Origin: Notamacropus eugenii
Taxonomy: Eukaryota; Chordata; Mammalia; Diprotodontia; Macropodidae
Length of the DNA: 64,000 nt
NCBI RefSeq assembly: GCF_028372415.1
Contig: NC_092878.1
Location: 5,111,501 to 5,175,500 of the forward strand
Direction: 5' to 3'
The notes beneath the pieces are model-generated. The model saw nothing but the letters and a program-made list of their open reading frames with translations, was not told where the DNA came from and made no database searches. A program made the translations under genes and the position numbers. This document shows, piece after piece, positions 25,706-38,355 of this stretch (positions are counted from its first letter, which is position 1; every line of letters starts with the position of its first letter).

Positions 25706-25933
25706 TAATATATACTAATACTAGCATATGCATATATGAATATATAGCCATAAATGTATCCATATGTCTGCATATGTGTACATGTATACATATGTATGTA
25801 TTCATTCTGGTTTAAAAGTTTCACAGAGTATATATGTTTACCTTACCGTTATGACTGGGTTAACAGTCTGGGAAAATTCCAATTTGACAGGGGTTAATTT
25901 TTCACCTTTTCCCCCTTCTGACAAACACTGTCA

Positions 25934-26313
<380 letters not shown>

Positions 26314-26448
26314 CAGCACACCTTTCACCCATCCGAACTTCACAGTGCCTGCATTAGGGTCTTCCTCTTTGTTTTCGGATTGTTCCTCCCCAGGCATCCC
26401 ATCCCCATTGGCAACTCTGTCAACAGAGCCTGGGGTGACGGCCACGTT
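26314..26448 (-). CDS. SLC12A1: SLC12A1 exon c2 (residues 141-185, cytosolic N-terminal linker)
   Basis: The exon is 135 bp, phase 0 at both ends. It encodes the acidic stretch before TM1: [20 protein letters not shown], then [20 protein letters not shown] and VKGVL. The KFGWVKGVL end is the conserved helix that precedes TM1. The acceptor is GTTTGTAG|AAC at 26449-26450 and the donor is CTG|GTGAG. It has 45 codons; I recall 44 in human, with the extra residue in the acidic EEDPNAG part, which is the least conserved section. Confidence 0.96.
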
Positions 26449-26709
26449 CTACAAACAGCACAAAAATATATTGTTTGGTCAAGGAACAACTGCCTCCACA
26501 AGAAGATCAAAGACATATGACACCAACTGACACATACCTTTTGGAAGAAAGGAACAGAATTCTTATTCTAAGCACTTTTATGATGTATTGTCTGCTACCC
26601 ATGGAAGTTACGTGCTTGATTTTAGACTTCTCAGTGAATAGTGCGATGTATCTTGGACTTGTCAGTGACAGAACTCTAACTCTGCCATTCAAAAAAGTAA
26701 TAGTGATAA

Positions 26710-27030
26710 CCAACAATCATAGTTCTTTATGATTTTCAAAGTGTTTTCATGCATGTTTTCTCTTCATTTTTCCACAACAACTATATGAATTTAGGTGAGA
26801 CTGGTGTTATCATCCCCATTTTAGAAATGAGAAAACTGAAACCTCAAGAGGTTAAGTGCTTTGTGCAAGGTCATATAACTAGTAAACTGAGTCAGAAAGC
26901 TCTGAATGCAAATCTTACTAGCTGTGTGACACTTTGCAAGTAATATAACTTCTTAGCCTCATTTTCCTCATCTCTAAAATGGAAAAGATAACAATTACTC
27001 CACAAGGTTGTAAGGATCAAGTGAGATACT
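26710..27030 (-). repeat. MIR-like SINEs, one in each orientation
   Basis: 26710-26890 is minus-oriented (TTCTTTATGATTTTCAAAGTG, ATCATCCCCATTTTAGAAATG, GTGCAAGGTCATATAACTAG). It abuts a plus-oriented core at 26900-27030 (CTAGCTGTGTGACACTTTGC, CCTCATTTTCCTCATCTC, CACAAGGTTGTAAGGATCAA). Confidence 0.75.
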
Positions 27031-27039
27031 GAATGACTG

Positions 27040-27200
27040 TAAGTCATTCAGTCATTCAACCAGTTTGGTTGTATGTACTAGGCACTATCCTAAACTTCAA
27101 GGATACAATGAAAGGCAAAAGCACAGTCCCTGTTCTCGAGGAACTCACATTCTACTGGGACGGAAAACAAGAGATATTTAGTTCAAATGGAGGTTACCCA
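27040..27200 (+). repeat. L2/MIR-related dispersed element, interrupted by MITE
   Basis: It contains AGTCATTCAACCAGTTTGGT, GTACTAGGCACTATCC and CAGTCCCTGTTCTCGAGGAACTCACATTC. After the MITE, 27320-27530 continues with the later blocks of the same element (TATAGAGTTCATGGAGGGGAGG, AAGCACTTTAAATGCCAGACAG), so the MITE appears to have inserted into it. Confidence 0.65.
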
Positions 27201-27206
27201 CCTGTA

Positions 27207-27313
27207 CAGACTGTCCCAAAAGTCTTGGTGTAGTTTTAAGCCACTGGCTTAAAAAAAAATAAGCTACTGAAGTTATTAGCTTAAAACTACTCAAAGACTT
27301 TTGGGACAGTCTG
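27207..27313. mobile_element. Mariner-type MITE, 107-bp palindrome flanked by TA
   Basis: The element begins CAGACTGTCCCAAAAGTCTT and ends with the reverse complement of the same. The first 35 bases match the inverted last 35 with three mismatches. It is flanked on both sides by TA (27205-27206 and 27314-27315), the target-site duplication of Tc1/mariner transposons. There is no transposase, so it is non-autonomous. The inverted arms can fold into a long hairpin in RNA of either strand. Confidence 0.88.
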
Positions 27314-27895
27314 TATATATGAAAAATTTTCCTTCTTAGAGGGAAGGGACTAAGATCCTATAGCAGGATTATAGAGTTCATGGAGGGGAGGAAAGCAAAA
27401 GAAGACTGGAAAGGTAGGTAGAGGCCAGTTTATGAAGCACTTTAAATGCCAGACAGGGGATTTTGTATATGCAAGGTATTTTGCAGACCTTAAATTATGA
27501 TCTAAATATTAGCAATTATTATTATTAATCACTAGAACTGAGATTATCTGGCTGCTTGCCCAATGAGCTTTCTCTTATACCACTCTGTTTTTCTTTATTA
27601 AATGTACATTACTGTAAAAACGTATATTATTCTGAAGTGACATGATTTCAAATACACCAAAATAGGACCCAGGGATTAACTCTGGTAAATCTGTCATCTT
27701 TGAAGACTGAAGGGAGAAAAGTTACCTGTTGGGTTATACACCTTCTGTGTCTGAGTTTCCTGACTTTCTGAGTAAAAATGGGTGAAACCAAGAAGGGAGA
27801 ATATATTAACAGGTGTTACTGTCAAATTTTTCTGGAAAGTACAAATTAAGCTATCCTTTATTAAATAAATATGACTCCTGTTTTTAAGAGAATGG

Positions 27896-27965
27896 GGCAA
27901 GGGGGTCTAGGGAGAAAGGAAGGAAAAGAGAGACAAAAGAAGAGAAAGAGAAGGAAAGAGAATGA
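27896..27965 (+). repeat. Purine-rich tract
   Basis: About 70 bp consists almost only of A and G on the plus strand (GGGAGAAAGGAAGGAAAAGAG and similar), with no coding sense. Confidence 0.75.
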
Positions 27966-29024
27966 CCAAGTGAGGATCATTAAGGGACGTGTTGGGGTGA
28001 CAGGAATGTGAAATCCAGAAGTGTAGGACCAACCAAATGTAGGACACCTGGTCTCTTTACCTTGGGCAATTTATTTAACCTCTCTAGGGCTGACTTTCTT
28101 CAGCTACAAAATGAACATAACACCTGTTCTACTTAATTCATGGGGTCTCTGAGGCGAAAATGAAATAACATATGTACAAGTGTCCTGCAAAACCCTGCAC
28201 ATGCAAGATGCTAATATTATGTCATGGGAAACACCTTCCAATCTGACCTTGAGACTTTTGCCTAAGAGCCGTTGGATGTGCTAATAGTACTGCACAAGAT
28301 TGTTTAGAGTCTCCTGATTCCTGGGCAAATGGGCTGAGCAGGAAGGGGATTTTCTCCTAGTTTGGACCTCTTATTCATCCAAGGAGCAGAAAATAAGAAG
28401 TTAGTCACTGATGTAGTGACTATCTGCCTTCTTTTTCCAGTGAGGAAGACTATCTCAATGACATCATATTGAGAATTATTCTTTTTGGTCTCTGTTAGTT
28501 CCAAAATTTTATGATTGTAAATGCCCTTGAATTAATTGGATGTATTTGGCCCTGAAGAACATAGGCACTTCAAATGCTTCAATAAGCCCTACTGCGTGGC
28601 CCAACTCCCTAAAAACTCTATGTTTCAAAAAGCCAGGGCAAGCTGTATGGAGAAGTAAGATGTACTTGCTTTAGGTGGCACAGCCTTCGGTCTTCAGACC
28701 AAACAAGCCTTCATTCTTGACAATTTCTCATCAGTCCCTTTATAAAGTATTATTTTGCAAACTTAGTTTGTCTCAATTCACACCGAACAAGGCTGCAAAA
28801 TAGCAAGTTAGTATTTCTAATGAATCTTTTTTTCTGAGAAAGCCTAGAAATGCTGCTGCTGTTACCATCACATCCATTGTAATGTTCTCTCTTTGGCCAT
28901 TCCGATGTGCAATAAACATCTGTTATCATACGGCTAACCTTAAAGGTGGGGATTGTTTCATGTGATACAGACTTGGTGTCGTAGACACCATCTAGTTCAA
29001 CTCTCATTTTACAGATGAATGGTC

Positions 29025-29075
29025 TCTCCTCTATAGTAGAGTATATAGTAGTATATAGTGTATAGTAGAGTGTGT
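29025..29075 (+). repeat. Imperfect AGTAGAGTATAT-type tandem repeat
   Basis: The units AGTAGAGTATAT, AGTAGTATAT, AGTGTAT and AGTAGAGTGTG are tandemly arranged. It is short and diverged. Confidence 0.7.
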
Positions 29076-30124
29076 GCTAGAGTAAAGATATCAAAAAGCA
29101 TGGCCCGTAATACTCATGCAGCATGAACCAGATTAAAATGTATTGGCAAATATTTAGCAAAATAAATAAAAACAATGAAACATAATGTTTTCTAAGTCAA
29201 TATGCAGTCCACAAGAATCCATATGTATGATATAATGGCCCTCATTTCTTTTGGGGTTTTATACTATGATCTACAGCAGTAAAATGATTAATGAGTTAAT
29301 GGCATGATTGAGACTTGTAACCAAGCTTTCTGCCTCTTAGTCCAGTCCTTTTCCCAAGTTTTCTTTCCTTTTTCCTATGGATGCTCATTATCTTGCTCCT
29401 CTCATCCTCTTTGCCTTGTCTTTTAACCAAATATTTGAGTAAATATTTGGTATTTGAATATTTAAATAATTATTTAAAGGACTCAAAGTCTGCATGATTG
29501 TCTAGCATTTAAGGGCTGATTTCGTCTTCTTTCCAGCCTCGTTTCCTTTCCTGTTCTTCTTGTATCACTATTCTTTATTGGCTCTTCTCTGAAAGGGCAG
29601 TAGAGAAAGGGAGAGAAAGTAAAATTAAAAATAATTTATTTTGCAACTTGGCAACACTGATAAAAAGGTTTGAGTGGGTGAGGGCAGTGCTGAAATAAAT
29701 AGCAATAGTTATGCATTTGGAGCTGCATCAGTAGAGACAGCTGCCTACACCAGTAAATAGCAGATTTGCCTTCCCCTCTTTTCCCCACCAAAAAAAACCC
29801 AGAAATTAAGTTTATTGATTACCTAGGATCTCCCTTGTGCATACTCTTTCTGTTCCTACTAGCACTGATTATTGAAAGTTGTCTTCATAATTTGGGGAGG
29901 GAGTATGACTCTGGAGCTGTGTGGAAATTCCTGCTTTCATACAGGTCATCACTTCTTATGTAACTCAGTGTCTTAGAGAGCTGCCTAGGACACGGAAGGG
30001 ATGACTAGGGCTTAAGGTCACATAGCCAGTAGGTCAAAGGCAGAATCTGAGCTCAGCTCTTCCTGAGTCTGAGATCATCCCTTTGTCCATCTTGCCACAT
30101 TGGCTGTATGACTTTATGGAGTCA

Positions 30125-30385
30125 CAGTCTGAGGGAGGGAGAGAGGGGTTAAGCATTTCCATACTGCCTGCTATGTGTCAGGTATTATGCTAAGGTGTGT
30201 GTGTTTACAAATATCTCATTTCATTCTCAAAATTACCCTGAGAGAGGTGCTATTATTAACCTTCTTTTACAGCTGAGGAAACTGAGACAAGCAGAGTTTA
30301 AATAGCTTGTTCAGGATGACACAACTAATAAGTATTTGAGACTGGATTTGAACTCAGGTCTTTCTGACTCCAAAATTAATATCTC
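30125..30385 (-). repeat. MIR-like SINE
   Basis: It contains ACTGCCTGCTATGTGTCAGG, ACAAATATCTCATTTCATTC, TTACAGCTGAGGAAACTGAG and GGATTTGAACTCAGGTC in reverse order. Confidence 0.8.
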
Positions 30386-31464
30386 ATACTTTAGGTTTGA
30401 GTTATGTAGATACCAAAACTTGAGAAATGAGATCATATCTGATGGGCTGCCTGGCTGTGTGCATTATTAGTTTGTAGTTTAAGGCATAAATATTGTTTGG
30501 AATCATTTATGAGCCATTGAAAATTCTGATTGTCTTTTAAAGGGGTCTTAGAAGATTCCAGGGATTAGATCCTTTGGAGGGTTGTTTCCTCACCTATAAA
30601 ATACTCTAAATCTCTGATCCTATAATTGGAAGTTTCAGGTTTTAGATTTAACTTTGAATTCCACGAATGAAAGAAATTGAGGAATTTGTTAAACAGTAAC
30701 TGTGAAAGGTCCCCATGATGTTGAAGTGTTGATCTGTAGGAACCTTTAACTGACCTTGCTATTTTTTTAACTTATTTGGAGAAGTAAGAGTGTTGTGTTT
30801 TTGAGGCTTCCACTGATCAAGCTTCTGCCAGGTATTCATCAGCTGTGTTCATTCAGGCAGAGGGCATTTTCTGCCCCCTGGGTAAATATGGGGGCTCACA
30901 GCTTAAGTCACTTATCTATTTATGAAAGAATTATGAACAGAACCCAAGTTTTCAAGACTGACAAATCTGCACTTGGGGATTCGGTCTAGGAAAGTGATCT
31001 GCCCTGAAATGAACTCAGATGGTGATTAGTATTAATATGTTGATAAATAAGAATCCCAATAATTGTGAACTAATTTTCCCCTCCATAGTAAATTCAAGTA
31101 AGTTAAAGGAATGTTTAACTTAAATAAAATTTCCCTAATGAGCCTTTTGTCCCAGTGAATATTCTTCCTGGTCATAGTTAACAAATTCTTCAATTTATTG
31201 CTAGAACCTCATATAAATGTCATATTGTAAACATGGCCAAAAAAAGCTTAATAAAATAATCAACTTTCTTAATTATTCCCAGTAGAGTAAGTATTGGGCT
31301 ATTTCTCCACTGAATGAGTATGTTTAACTCCTAACTAATTCTTCAATTTAAAAAAAAAGAACTATAATTTCTTTTGTACAAATCTTTTACTCAATGCACC
31401 AGTATATCAATAAACTTCCTAAATGGAATAAGGATCTCTTTTGGATTTTCTCATTCTTTTGGTT

Positions 31465-31680
31465 CAGTGAAAAGATCACTGAACTAGAAGTTAGGAGACT
31501 TGACTTTGCTACTAACTCAACGTAGATCTTTCTCTAGATACAATCTTTCTAGGCTCTAATTTTCTCATCTGTCCAATGGGGAAACAATTCTAACTTACCT
31601 ATCTGCCAGGGTTGTTGAGGGAATTGAATAAGATCCTATATATTTAAAAAAAAAATCTTTAGAAAATCTAAAGCAGTGAA
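31465..31680 (+). repeat. MIR-like SINE
   Basis: It contains AGTGAAAAGATCACTGAACTAG, CTAATTTTCTCATCTGTCCA and TATCTGCCAGGGTTGTTGAGG. It is diverged. Confidence 0.65.
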
Positions 31681-32221
31681 GTAACAAAGGGGGCATCATT
31701 GTTTTCATGGAAGGAAGGTTGGCCATGGAGTTGGTTAGTATTACCTGACTGCACTGGTTCTGTCTCAGAGTGACAAAAAGTAGAGGCTCATTCTTTTGTA
31801 AGTTTTGTCACTCTACCTATATTTCTCAGAGGGCAAAGCAACACCAAATTTCTCTCAATTCCCTTGAGAATCAAAAGAGAGATTGTGACCATTTTCCTTT
31901 AAAATAGGGTAAGGGGAACCATAGGCAGGAAGTTTCTCAGTAGACCTAAAGATTCTGGGCCAGTGTAGGGTTAGATGACTCAAGTCTCAAAGGCAAAAAT
32001 TCAAAAAGCTTTGTCACGGCCACTTAAAACCAGTTATTTCCTAGTGCTTTGAATTAATTTGTTTGTTCACACTCTTATTACCGTAAATGATGGCTCGGAA
32101 CCTTCCATAAATACATTTTAAATTGTTTAGCTTTAGGGAACTATTATTTATTTGCCAAAAGTTTTACCTGTGCATTAAAGACACTCAGGAGGTAAGAAGT
32201 CAAATTGCATGGGATAAAAGG

Positions 32222-32545
32222 TTTTCTGTGTGTGTGTTCGTCCTTCCTTGCTGAAGAAGACCGTGCCACCAGAGGAATGATGACATGACTTGCACTTGAC
32301 TTTGTTGTGAGTGAGGGAGGGCTGTACAGGTCACCAGCCTCACCTCTCCTCCAGAGCCATCTGAATCCAGTGACCAGATATTCATCAGGATGACTGGAGA
32401 TGACCCAGGATGAGGCAACTGGGGTTAAGTGACTTGCTCAAGGTCACACAGCTAGTGAGTGTCGAGTGTCTGAGGTGAGATTTGAACTCAGGTCCTCCTG
32501 ACTCATGCACTGGTGCTCTATCCACTGCACTACACCTTTTCTGAA
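32222..32545 (-). mobile_element. 300-bp marsupial tRNA-headed SINE (WSINE1-like)
   Basis: The reverse complement has the head with GTAGTGCAGTGGATAGAGC, the core GAGTTCAAATCTCACCTCAG, ACTTAACCCCAGTTGCCTCA, and the family-specific tail CTGGTCACTGGATTCAGATG, GTCAAGTGCAAGTCATGTCA and GGACGAACACACA. The family assignment is from memory of marsupial repeats. Confidence 0.88.
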
Positions 32546-32984
32546 GAGTCCGACATGTACTTCACACAGTTCATACCCAAGAGAGGGTAATTATAATGAA
32601 AAATCAATAAAAGAAGAAAGATAAAATAATTATTTGGTTTTATTTAGTGCATGTTGTGAGTACTAGATCCAAAAGAAATAGCTTTCTATCTTTCTAGATA
32701 TCATTAGGGCAAAGGTAAATATCTAAGTTCCAAAAGATATTTCCCATTTACCAAATATAACTTTTGTTGTGAAATCCTAGGTCCAGTCCAAAAGGGAAAA
32801 AAAATACTTTTGGAGATTCAACAATCTCTTTTGTGAAATTTTCATAACACCTCTGAGAGAGAAGGAAAGTTCTGGTATGATTTAAAACCTAGAAATGGGG
32901 GTACTGAGGCAGAAAAATTCAACAGATTTCCCTGATCTAATAAAAGACTGTGATTGAATCTGGGTGTCTCGCTCTGCAGTCTGT

Positions 32985-33625
32985 CCTACACACTGCTGTC
33001 AGAGTAATTTTCCTTAGGGGTAGATATGAGCATGTGACTGTCCTATTCAATCACCTCCAGTGACTTCCTTTTACCTTTAGATAAAATGTAAACTCCTCTG
33101 TTTAGCTTTTTAAGTCCTTAACATCTTGGCCCTGACTGATCTTTTCAGCATCAATGGACATCACTCTCCCTCCAGCGTTCTGTGATCTAGCCACATAGTC
33201 TTTTCTTTGACACTTACAAATGATATGCCACATCCAGTTTCTGGGTCTTTGTTCTGGCCTTTCTGCATTCCCAGAATGCATTCCTTTTTTATCTCAGACT
33301 TGAAGACCCTCTTCCTTTTAGATGCAGCTTTAGCACCATCTTCTGCATACAATACGTCCTGAGTTTCCCCAGTGCTGGTACCCTCCCTGCCACACTATTT
33401 TGTATTTAATTACCTTGTAAGTACTTATTTATTAACTTTGTATTTATGCTGTGCACACACACATGTGTATGTATGTATGTATGTATGTATAAGCACTTGT
33501 CTCCACCATTTGAATGCAAGCTCAGTGTAAAGCTTATTTCATTCTTTTTCTTGGTATTCCCAGAGCCTGGCACCATGCCCAATGTATAATAAATGATTAA
33601 TAAATGCTTGTTGACTCTTTGATAA
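32985..33625 (+). mobile_element. L2 LINE 3' portion
   Basis: It contains CAATCACCTCCAGTGACTTC, TTTTAAGTCCTTAACATC, GGCCCTGACTGATC, CCAGAGCCTGGCACCATGC and the terminus TTAATAAATGCTTGTTGACTC. A (GTAT)n simple repeat has expanded inside it. Confidence 0.82.
33466..33490 (+). repeat. (GTAT)n microsatellite
   Basis: About six tandem GTAT units follow a short (CA)n run. Confidence 0.9.
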
Positions 33626-34445
33626 GAAAATTGTGTGATCTGCTGATATCCAAATCTGTCACTAAGCAGTTTACCAAATTTCGGTGTTCAGAATGGCTTT
33701 GGCATAAATAAAACTTTTGCAAAAATCCAATAAGGAGAACTGAGAAAGATAAGTTGGACTCTCTTTTAAAGTTAGGCCTCTTGCAGTGCCTTGAGCTCAG
33801 TAGACATGTGGACGATGTACATTGAATTGATAAGATTTATTATTTTTTTAATTTAGGTCTACTAGGTTTTTTCTTTTTTAAAATATTTATTTTTACAAGC
33901 ATTTATTATCTTTCTCTCTAGTAGGTTCTTAATGAATGCTCATTGAATTGAATGATAAAAATGAAAAGAAAAACTCTTGAAACAAATATGTTTATTTCAC
34001 GTTAGCCACATCCACAAATGTATGGTTCATTCTGTATTTTAAACCATTGGTTCTCTAGTAGGAGGTAGACAGCATGCTTCATCTTTAGTCCTCTGGACTG
34101 AGAGTTAATATTGTGTTGTTCAGAGTGCTAAGAATTGCTTTTAAGAGTATAATGGACTAAAGACTTGGCTTCTAGAACCAGCTCTTCCACTAAATTACCA
34201 ATAAGACCTTGGGAGCTTAATCCCTCTGAGCTTTAGAGTTCTTACTTGTAAAATGAGAATAAGGTTAAACTTAACGAGTCCTAGGGTCTCTTACAAATCT
34301 AACATTTGCTGTCACTCTAATGCATCTTTGTGAAAATTCCCTTCTCTTACCCCTTTGGTGTGCACTGACCGATTACTAATAGGAGGTCCATATTACATTC
34401 CTCTCTTTCTAAAGGTGCTGTTACTGCAATGAATTCTTCAAGAGC

Positions 34446-34748
34446 TAGGTGGTACAGTGGATAGAGCACCAGTGCAGGAGTCAGGAGGACCTGAGTTCAA
34501 ATCTCACCTCAGACACTTGACACTCACTAGCTGTGTGACCTTGGGCAAGTCACTTAACCCCAATTGCCTCATCCTGGGTCATCTCCAGTCATCCTGATGA
34601 ATATCTGGTCACTGGATTCAGATGGCTCTGGAGGAGAAGTGAGGCTGGGAACCTGCAGCACCCTCCCTCACTCAAAACAAAGTCAAGTGCAAGTCATGTC
34701 ATTTCTCTGATGGCATGGTCTTCTTCAGCCAGGAAGGACAAACACACA
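34446..34748 (+). mobile_element. 300-bp marsupial tRNA-headed SINE with perfect 11-bp target duplication
   Basis: It is the same family as 32222-32545, in plus orientation. The head is TAGGTGGTACAGTGGATAGA, followed by the tRNA-like GAGTTCAAATCTCACCTC, the core TGTGTGACCTTGGGCAAGTC, and the tail ending GAAGGACAAACACACA. TCTTCAAGAGC occurs at both flanks (34435-34445 and 34749-34759), an exact target duplication, so this is a comparatively young insertion. Confidence 0.93.
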
Positions 34749-34968
34749 TCTTCAAGAGCCTACCTTGGAAAATTCCTTGGAAGCTCTAGCTGGCACCAGT
34801 ACAGCTCTCTCTAAGTGGAGCCCACTTAAATTCAAATTTTGCTGTATCATATAGTCTACTATGTACATTAATCTAGTCTTCCCTGACTTTTAGAGTTATT
34901 TATAATGTTGACATCAATTAATGTTTTATTGGATTCTAGATTATGCTTTTTTTTTCCATCCCTAAACC

Positions 34969-35573
34969 TGTTGGGGGTGTAAGCTCAGTTCTATGTGGAC
35001 AGTCTTGGGCGGGTAAAGGTGAGAGCTTCTAAACCTTAGAGTTCTCATGAGGCCCCCCAGGAAACAGCAGGGAATTGAGGAGTGAGATCTCGTGTATTTC
35101 CGCCTCTTCCCGTGAGAACGTGATGGGAGAGAGCATCCCCGCCCTCGAGACTGGCCCGGATCTGGGCACACCTATTGTTATCTAACAGGCACGGTATTCA
35201 GGTGCAAACTATGCGGCTGGAGAGCTTAATTAGGATCTGGAAAGCCTGAAGGCGCTCTTAGCTTGGGAGGGGTCGTTACAGGACAGAAGGCTCCGTTTTT
35301 CCTCTCTTTGCTCTCCCCTCCCCCTCTCTCTCCCCACTTACACTTCTGCTTCCAATCTCTTATTATAAGATCTTTGCCTCCTTGGGAGATTCCTCGCTCC
35401 CTCCTAAGGAAGAATTCCCCCTGCACTTGTAACCAGGACCCTGAATAAAAGCTTAACCCTTGTTCGACTCCGGAAAGTCTCTTCTCTCATACGTTTATCT
35501 GGTTTGGCCAACCGAAGACCTGCGATAGAGGTAAGGTAAGACTCGGGTAGCCCTCAGGCCTCTAGGCCTGGCA
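34969..35573. mobile_element. Solo LTR of an endogenous retrovirus, with 6-bp target duplication
   Basis: A 605-bp segment starts TGTTGG and ends CTGGCA and is bracketed by the exact repeat TAAACC (34963-34968 and 35574-35579). Its GC content is clearly higher than that of its surroundings. In plus orientation it has a TATA-like TTATTATAAGA (about 35361) and AATAAA (about 35444), the order of a U3 to R to U5 region, so its transcription sense is plus, opposite to SLC12A1. A 6-bp duplication is usual for betaretrovirus-like (class II) elements. No internal viral gene is present, as expected after LTR-LTR recombination. The open frames inside it are not viral genes. Confidence 0.9.
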
Positions 35574-35689
35574 TAAACCAAGTAAAATATTTCTAGAGTT
35601 GAACTCTAGGGCACTTGAGGGAAGCATATTTTCCATAGTGGGAATACATAACCCTTTGTTCCTACAGAATTTAAATATTTAAAAGCCCC

Positions 35690-35850
35690 GAATTATGTGT
35701 TCAGTGTTTGTCAGCTTGACTATATACTTTTTGTCTGTCCAGATCAATCTCTTTTGCCTTAGATTGCAAAATATTACAGGGTAGATTACACATACTCAAC
35801 TCACTTTATACCATATGCCAGTAAGTGCTTAATAAATGCTGATTGATAGC
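35690..35850 (+). repeat. L2 LINE 3'-end fragment
   Basis: It contains TTTTGCCTTAGATTGCAAAA, TACCATATGCCAGTAAGTGC and TTAATAAATGCTGATTGATAG. Confidence 0.65.
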
Positions 35851-36514
35851 AACGATTGAGGCCAACAATTAATTTAACGGGATAGATGACAATCTTATGT
35901 AGGCCAAAGGATGAGAAAGAAAGGGAGGTCTCCCATTTAGTCAGATATGACTGAATCCTCTACTCTGACATCTGAACTCACCAGTAAATATTATTGTACT
36001 GCTTAGAAACAGGGCCCCTGGAAATCACTCTTAAAACTATTAGTGGTAAATAATTTTCATTTTGTAACAATTAAGAAATTAAAGATGCAACCCAATCATG
36101 AAACCACATGGTAGTCCTTTTAATGTCATTCTGTCCTGTTGATTGCTTTAATCTCATTAATGCTGGAATTTGAATCTGTCTTATAACTTTTGAAGTACCC
36201 ACATTCAATTTTTCCAAACTGTTCCCTGGAATGACTTTTTATTTTTCTGGATACGATTTACATTTTATAATGTAGTATATTGCTTTAGCGTAAGAGATAA
36301 CATGTTGTAGGGAAAACCCATCTTCAGAATCAGGAAGTCCCATCTATGATTCATCCTGGTTCTATTACTCAGAACAAGTCATTTAACCCCTCAGTGGCCT
36401 CAGGGAAGCCCCTAGAAATATCTATTACAGAATAGTTGTCAATCTGCAAAATACTTATTTTAAAGTGTCCTCATGGGAGCTCCCTATGCTGATGGAATTG
36501 GGATGAATATAATA

Positions 36515-36760
36515 ATAGCTAATATTTGTATATCACTGCAGTGTTTACAAAGCACTTCACATACACTATTTCATTTGATGCTCTAAACTTCATGAGGTAA
36601 GTACTTTTATTATCCCCATTTTATAGATGCGAAAACTGAGACTGAGAATGAGTAAGCATTTTGATCATCATCACACATCTAAAGTGAATCTGAGGAAGAA
36701 TTCTAGCTCAGATCTTCTTGACTTCATATCTACCCCTCTGTTCATTATAGCCAATAGTGT
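36515..36760 (-). repeat. MIR-like SINE
   Basis: It contains TTTACAAAGCACTTCACATAC, ATTATCCCCATTTTATAGATG and CGAAAACTGAGACTGAG. Confidence 0.8.
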
Positions 36761-37159
36761 CAAACTTAGAAATGAGACCAGTACATGTTAAATAAGGATT
36801 CCTATGGCAGCATATTGACTTAGAAAACCACATATTAACATCATCTATGTCTTATTGTATTTTTATTTATTGTATTATTTTATTATATAAATATTGTCAA
36901 ATATTTCTCAATTTTATTTTAATCTGATGGAGACCCCACTTGGCTGTTTTTGAACACTTATAGATTATACTATGCCTTGATATCTCATGACAAAGTCCTA
37001 TACTATATAAAAAGTGTAAGTTGCATTTAGGAAATTAGTATAACAAATGATTCTTTATATTATAATTTTGCTTTGAAAGGGTAACTGGAATGGTGATCAT
37101 TTTATGGCTAAAGTTTCATACTAAATCCGAGCAATAGGGAATTATGTTTTAATAGACCA

Positions 37160-37385
37160 CTCTTAGGGCAGGTAGGTGGCACAGTGGCTAGAATGCCAGG
37201 TCTGGAGTCAGGAAGACTCCTCTCAGATATGTACTCGCTAGGTATCCTGGCAAGTCACTTAACCTGATTTCCCTCAGTTTCCTCATCTGTAAAATGAGCT
37301 GGAGAAGGAATGGCAAATCTTTACCAAGAAAATCCCAGATGGGGTCGTGAGGAGTCAGACACCAGTAAAAATGACTCAACAACAC
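37160..37385 (+). mobile_element. MAR1-type SINE
   Basis: It contains GGGCAGGTAGGTGGCACAGTG, TCCTCAGTTTCCTCATCTGT-type core at about 37273 and, in the tail, GGAGAAGGAATGGCAAATC, CCAAGAAAATCCCAGATGG and AAAATGACTCAACAAC. Confidence 0.85.
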
Positions 37386-38355
37386 TGGTATCATAACTTA
37401 GTGCCTTATAGAGAACGTATGTATGTATGCCCAGAGAATGTTTGATGAACCATGAGAAGAAAATTTAACAGATAGGTGTTGGAAGTTCTGTTTTCATTAG
37501 AAATTCAAAAAACAAGTGGAGAAAAGGCTCACTGAGGACGGTCCCTCCAGGTCAAGCCCTTGATGGACAATTAGGATCAAAATTGCTTGATTTTTTTTAC
37601 TTATGGGAGGTTTCAGAACTCTCATTTCCATCTATGCCTGGGTCTTTGATGCATCATGACTTTGAAAGGGGAGATAATTTTAAGGAAATTAAAATCCTAG
37701 GGCCACAGACTGGCTACTTAGCTGCAGGAGATCATTGAAACTAGAGACTTGAAATTTCATCTGCACTTCAAGGATTTGTGATTTTTCTCACTATGAGGAC
37801 CCCCCCTCACTAGTGGAGAGCTAACTTCTCTGTCATTTAGTCTTTGAGAGTTACTGTATGAAAGAAATAAAAATATATCATCCTGAGACAACCTAGTGAT
37901 AAGCACCTTTTAAACTGTTAGGTTATGCTTGGGAAACACCAGGGCCCTAATAAGAACCGTTCCTATTGGCTATCCACTGGTTTAACCTTCAAGAACCGAA
38001 GGTCATTTCTACACTACCCTGTGGCATTGGAGTAGGGTTTCAGTGACCTAGACACTTAGAATAATCTAATTTATGTCCTAATCTTGTAAAACTTTTAGTT
38101 ACTGCAGTTATAATGATCACTTTTTCCAAAATTCCAGCAGACTACATCTTCTCTGTAATTTAGGTTGTAAAGGACACTTGTAAAATGAGTTGTGAATTTA
38201 GCAGAGGATTCTAGTGATGAGAGGCAACATGGTGTGCTACATACAGTGCTAACCTTCAAGTCAAGACAGACCTAAGTTCAAGACAGACACATCTTACGTA
38301 TGATAGGTATGATCTTGGACAAGCCATCTATCTAACCTTTCAGTGATCCACACAA

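Noticed and set aside
34962..35448. Possible retroviral gene inside the LTR
   Set aside because: The open frames match no viral protein and the segment has LTR structure only.
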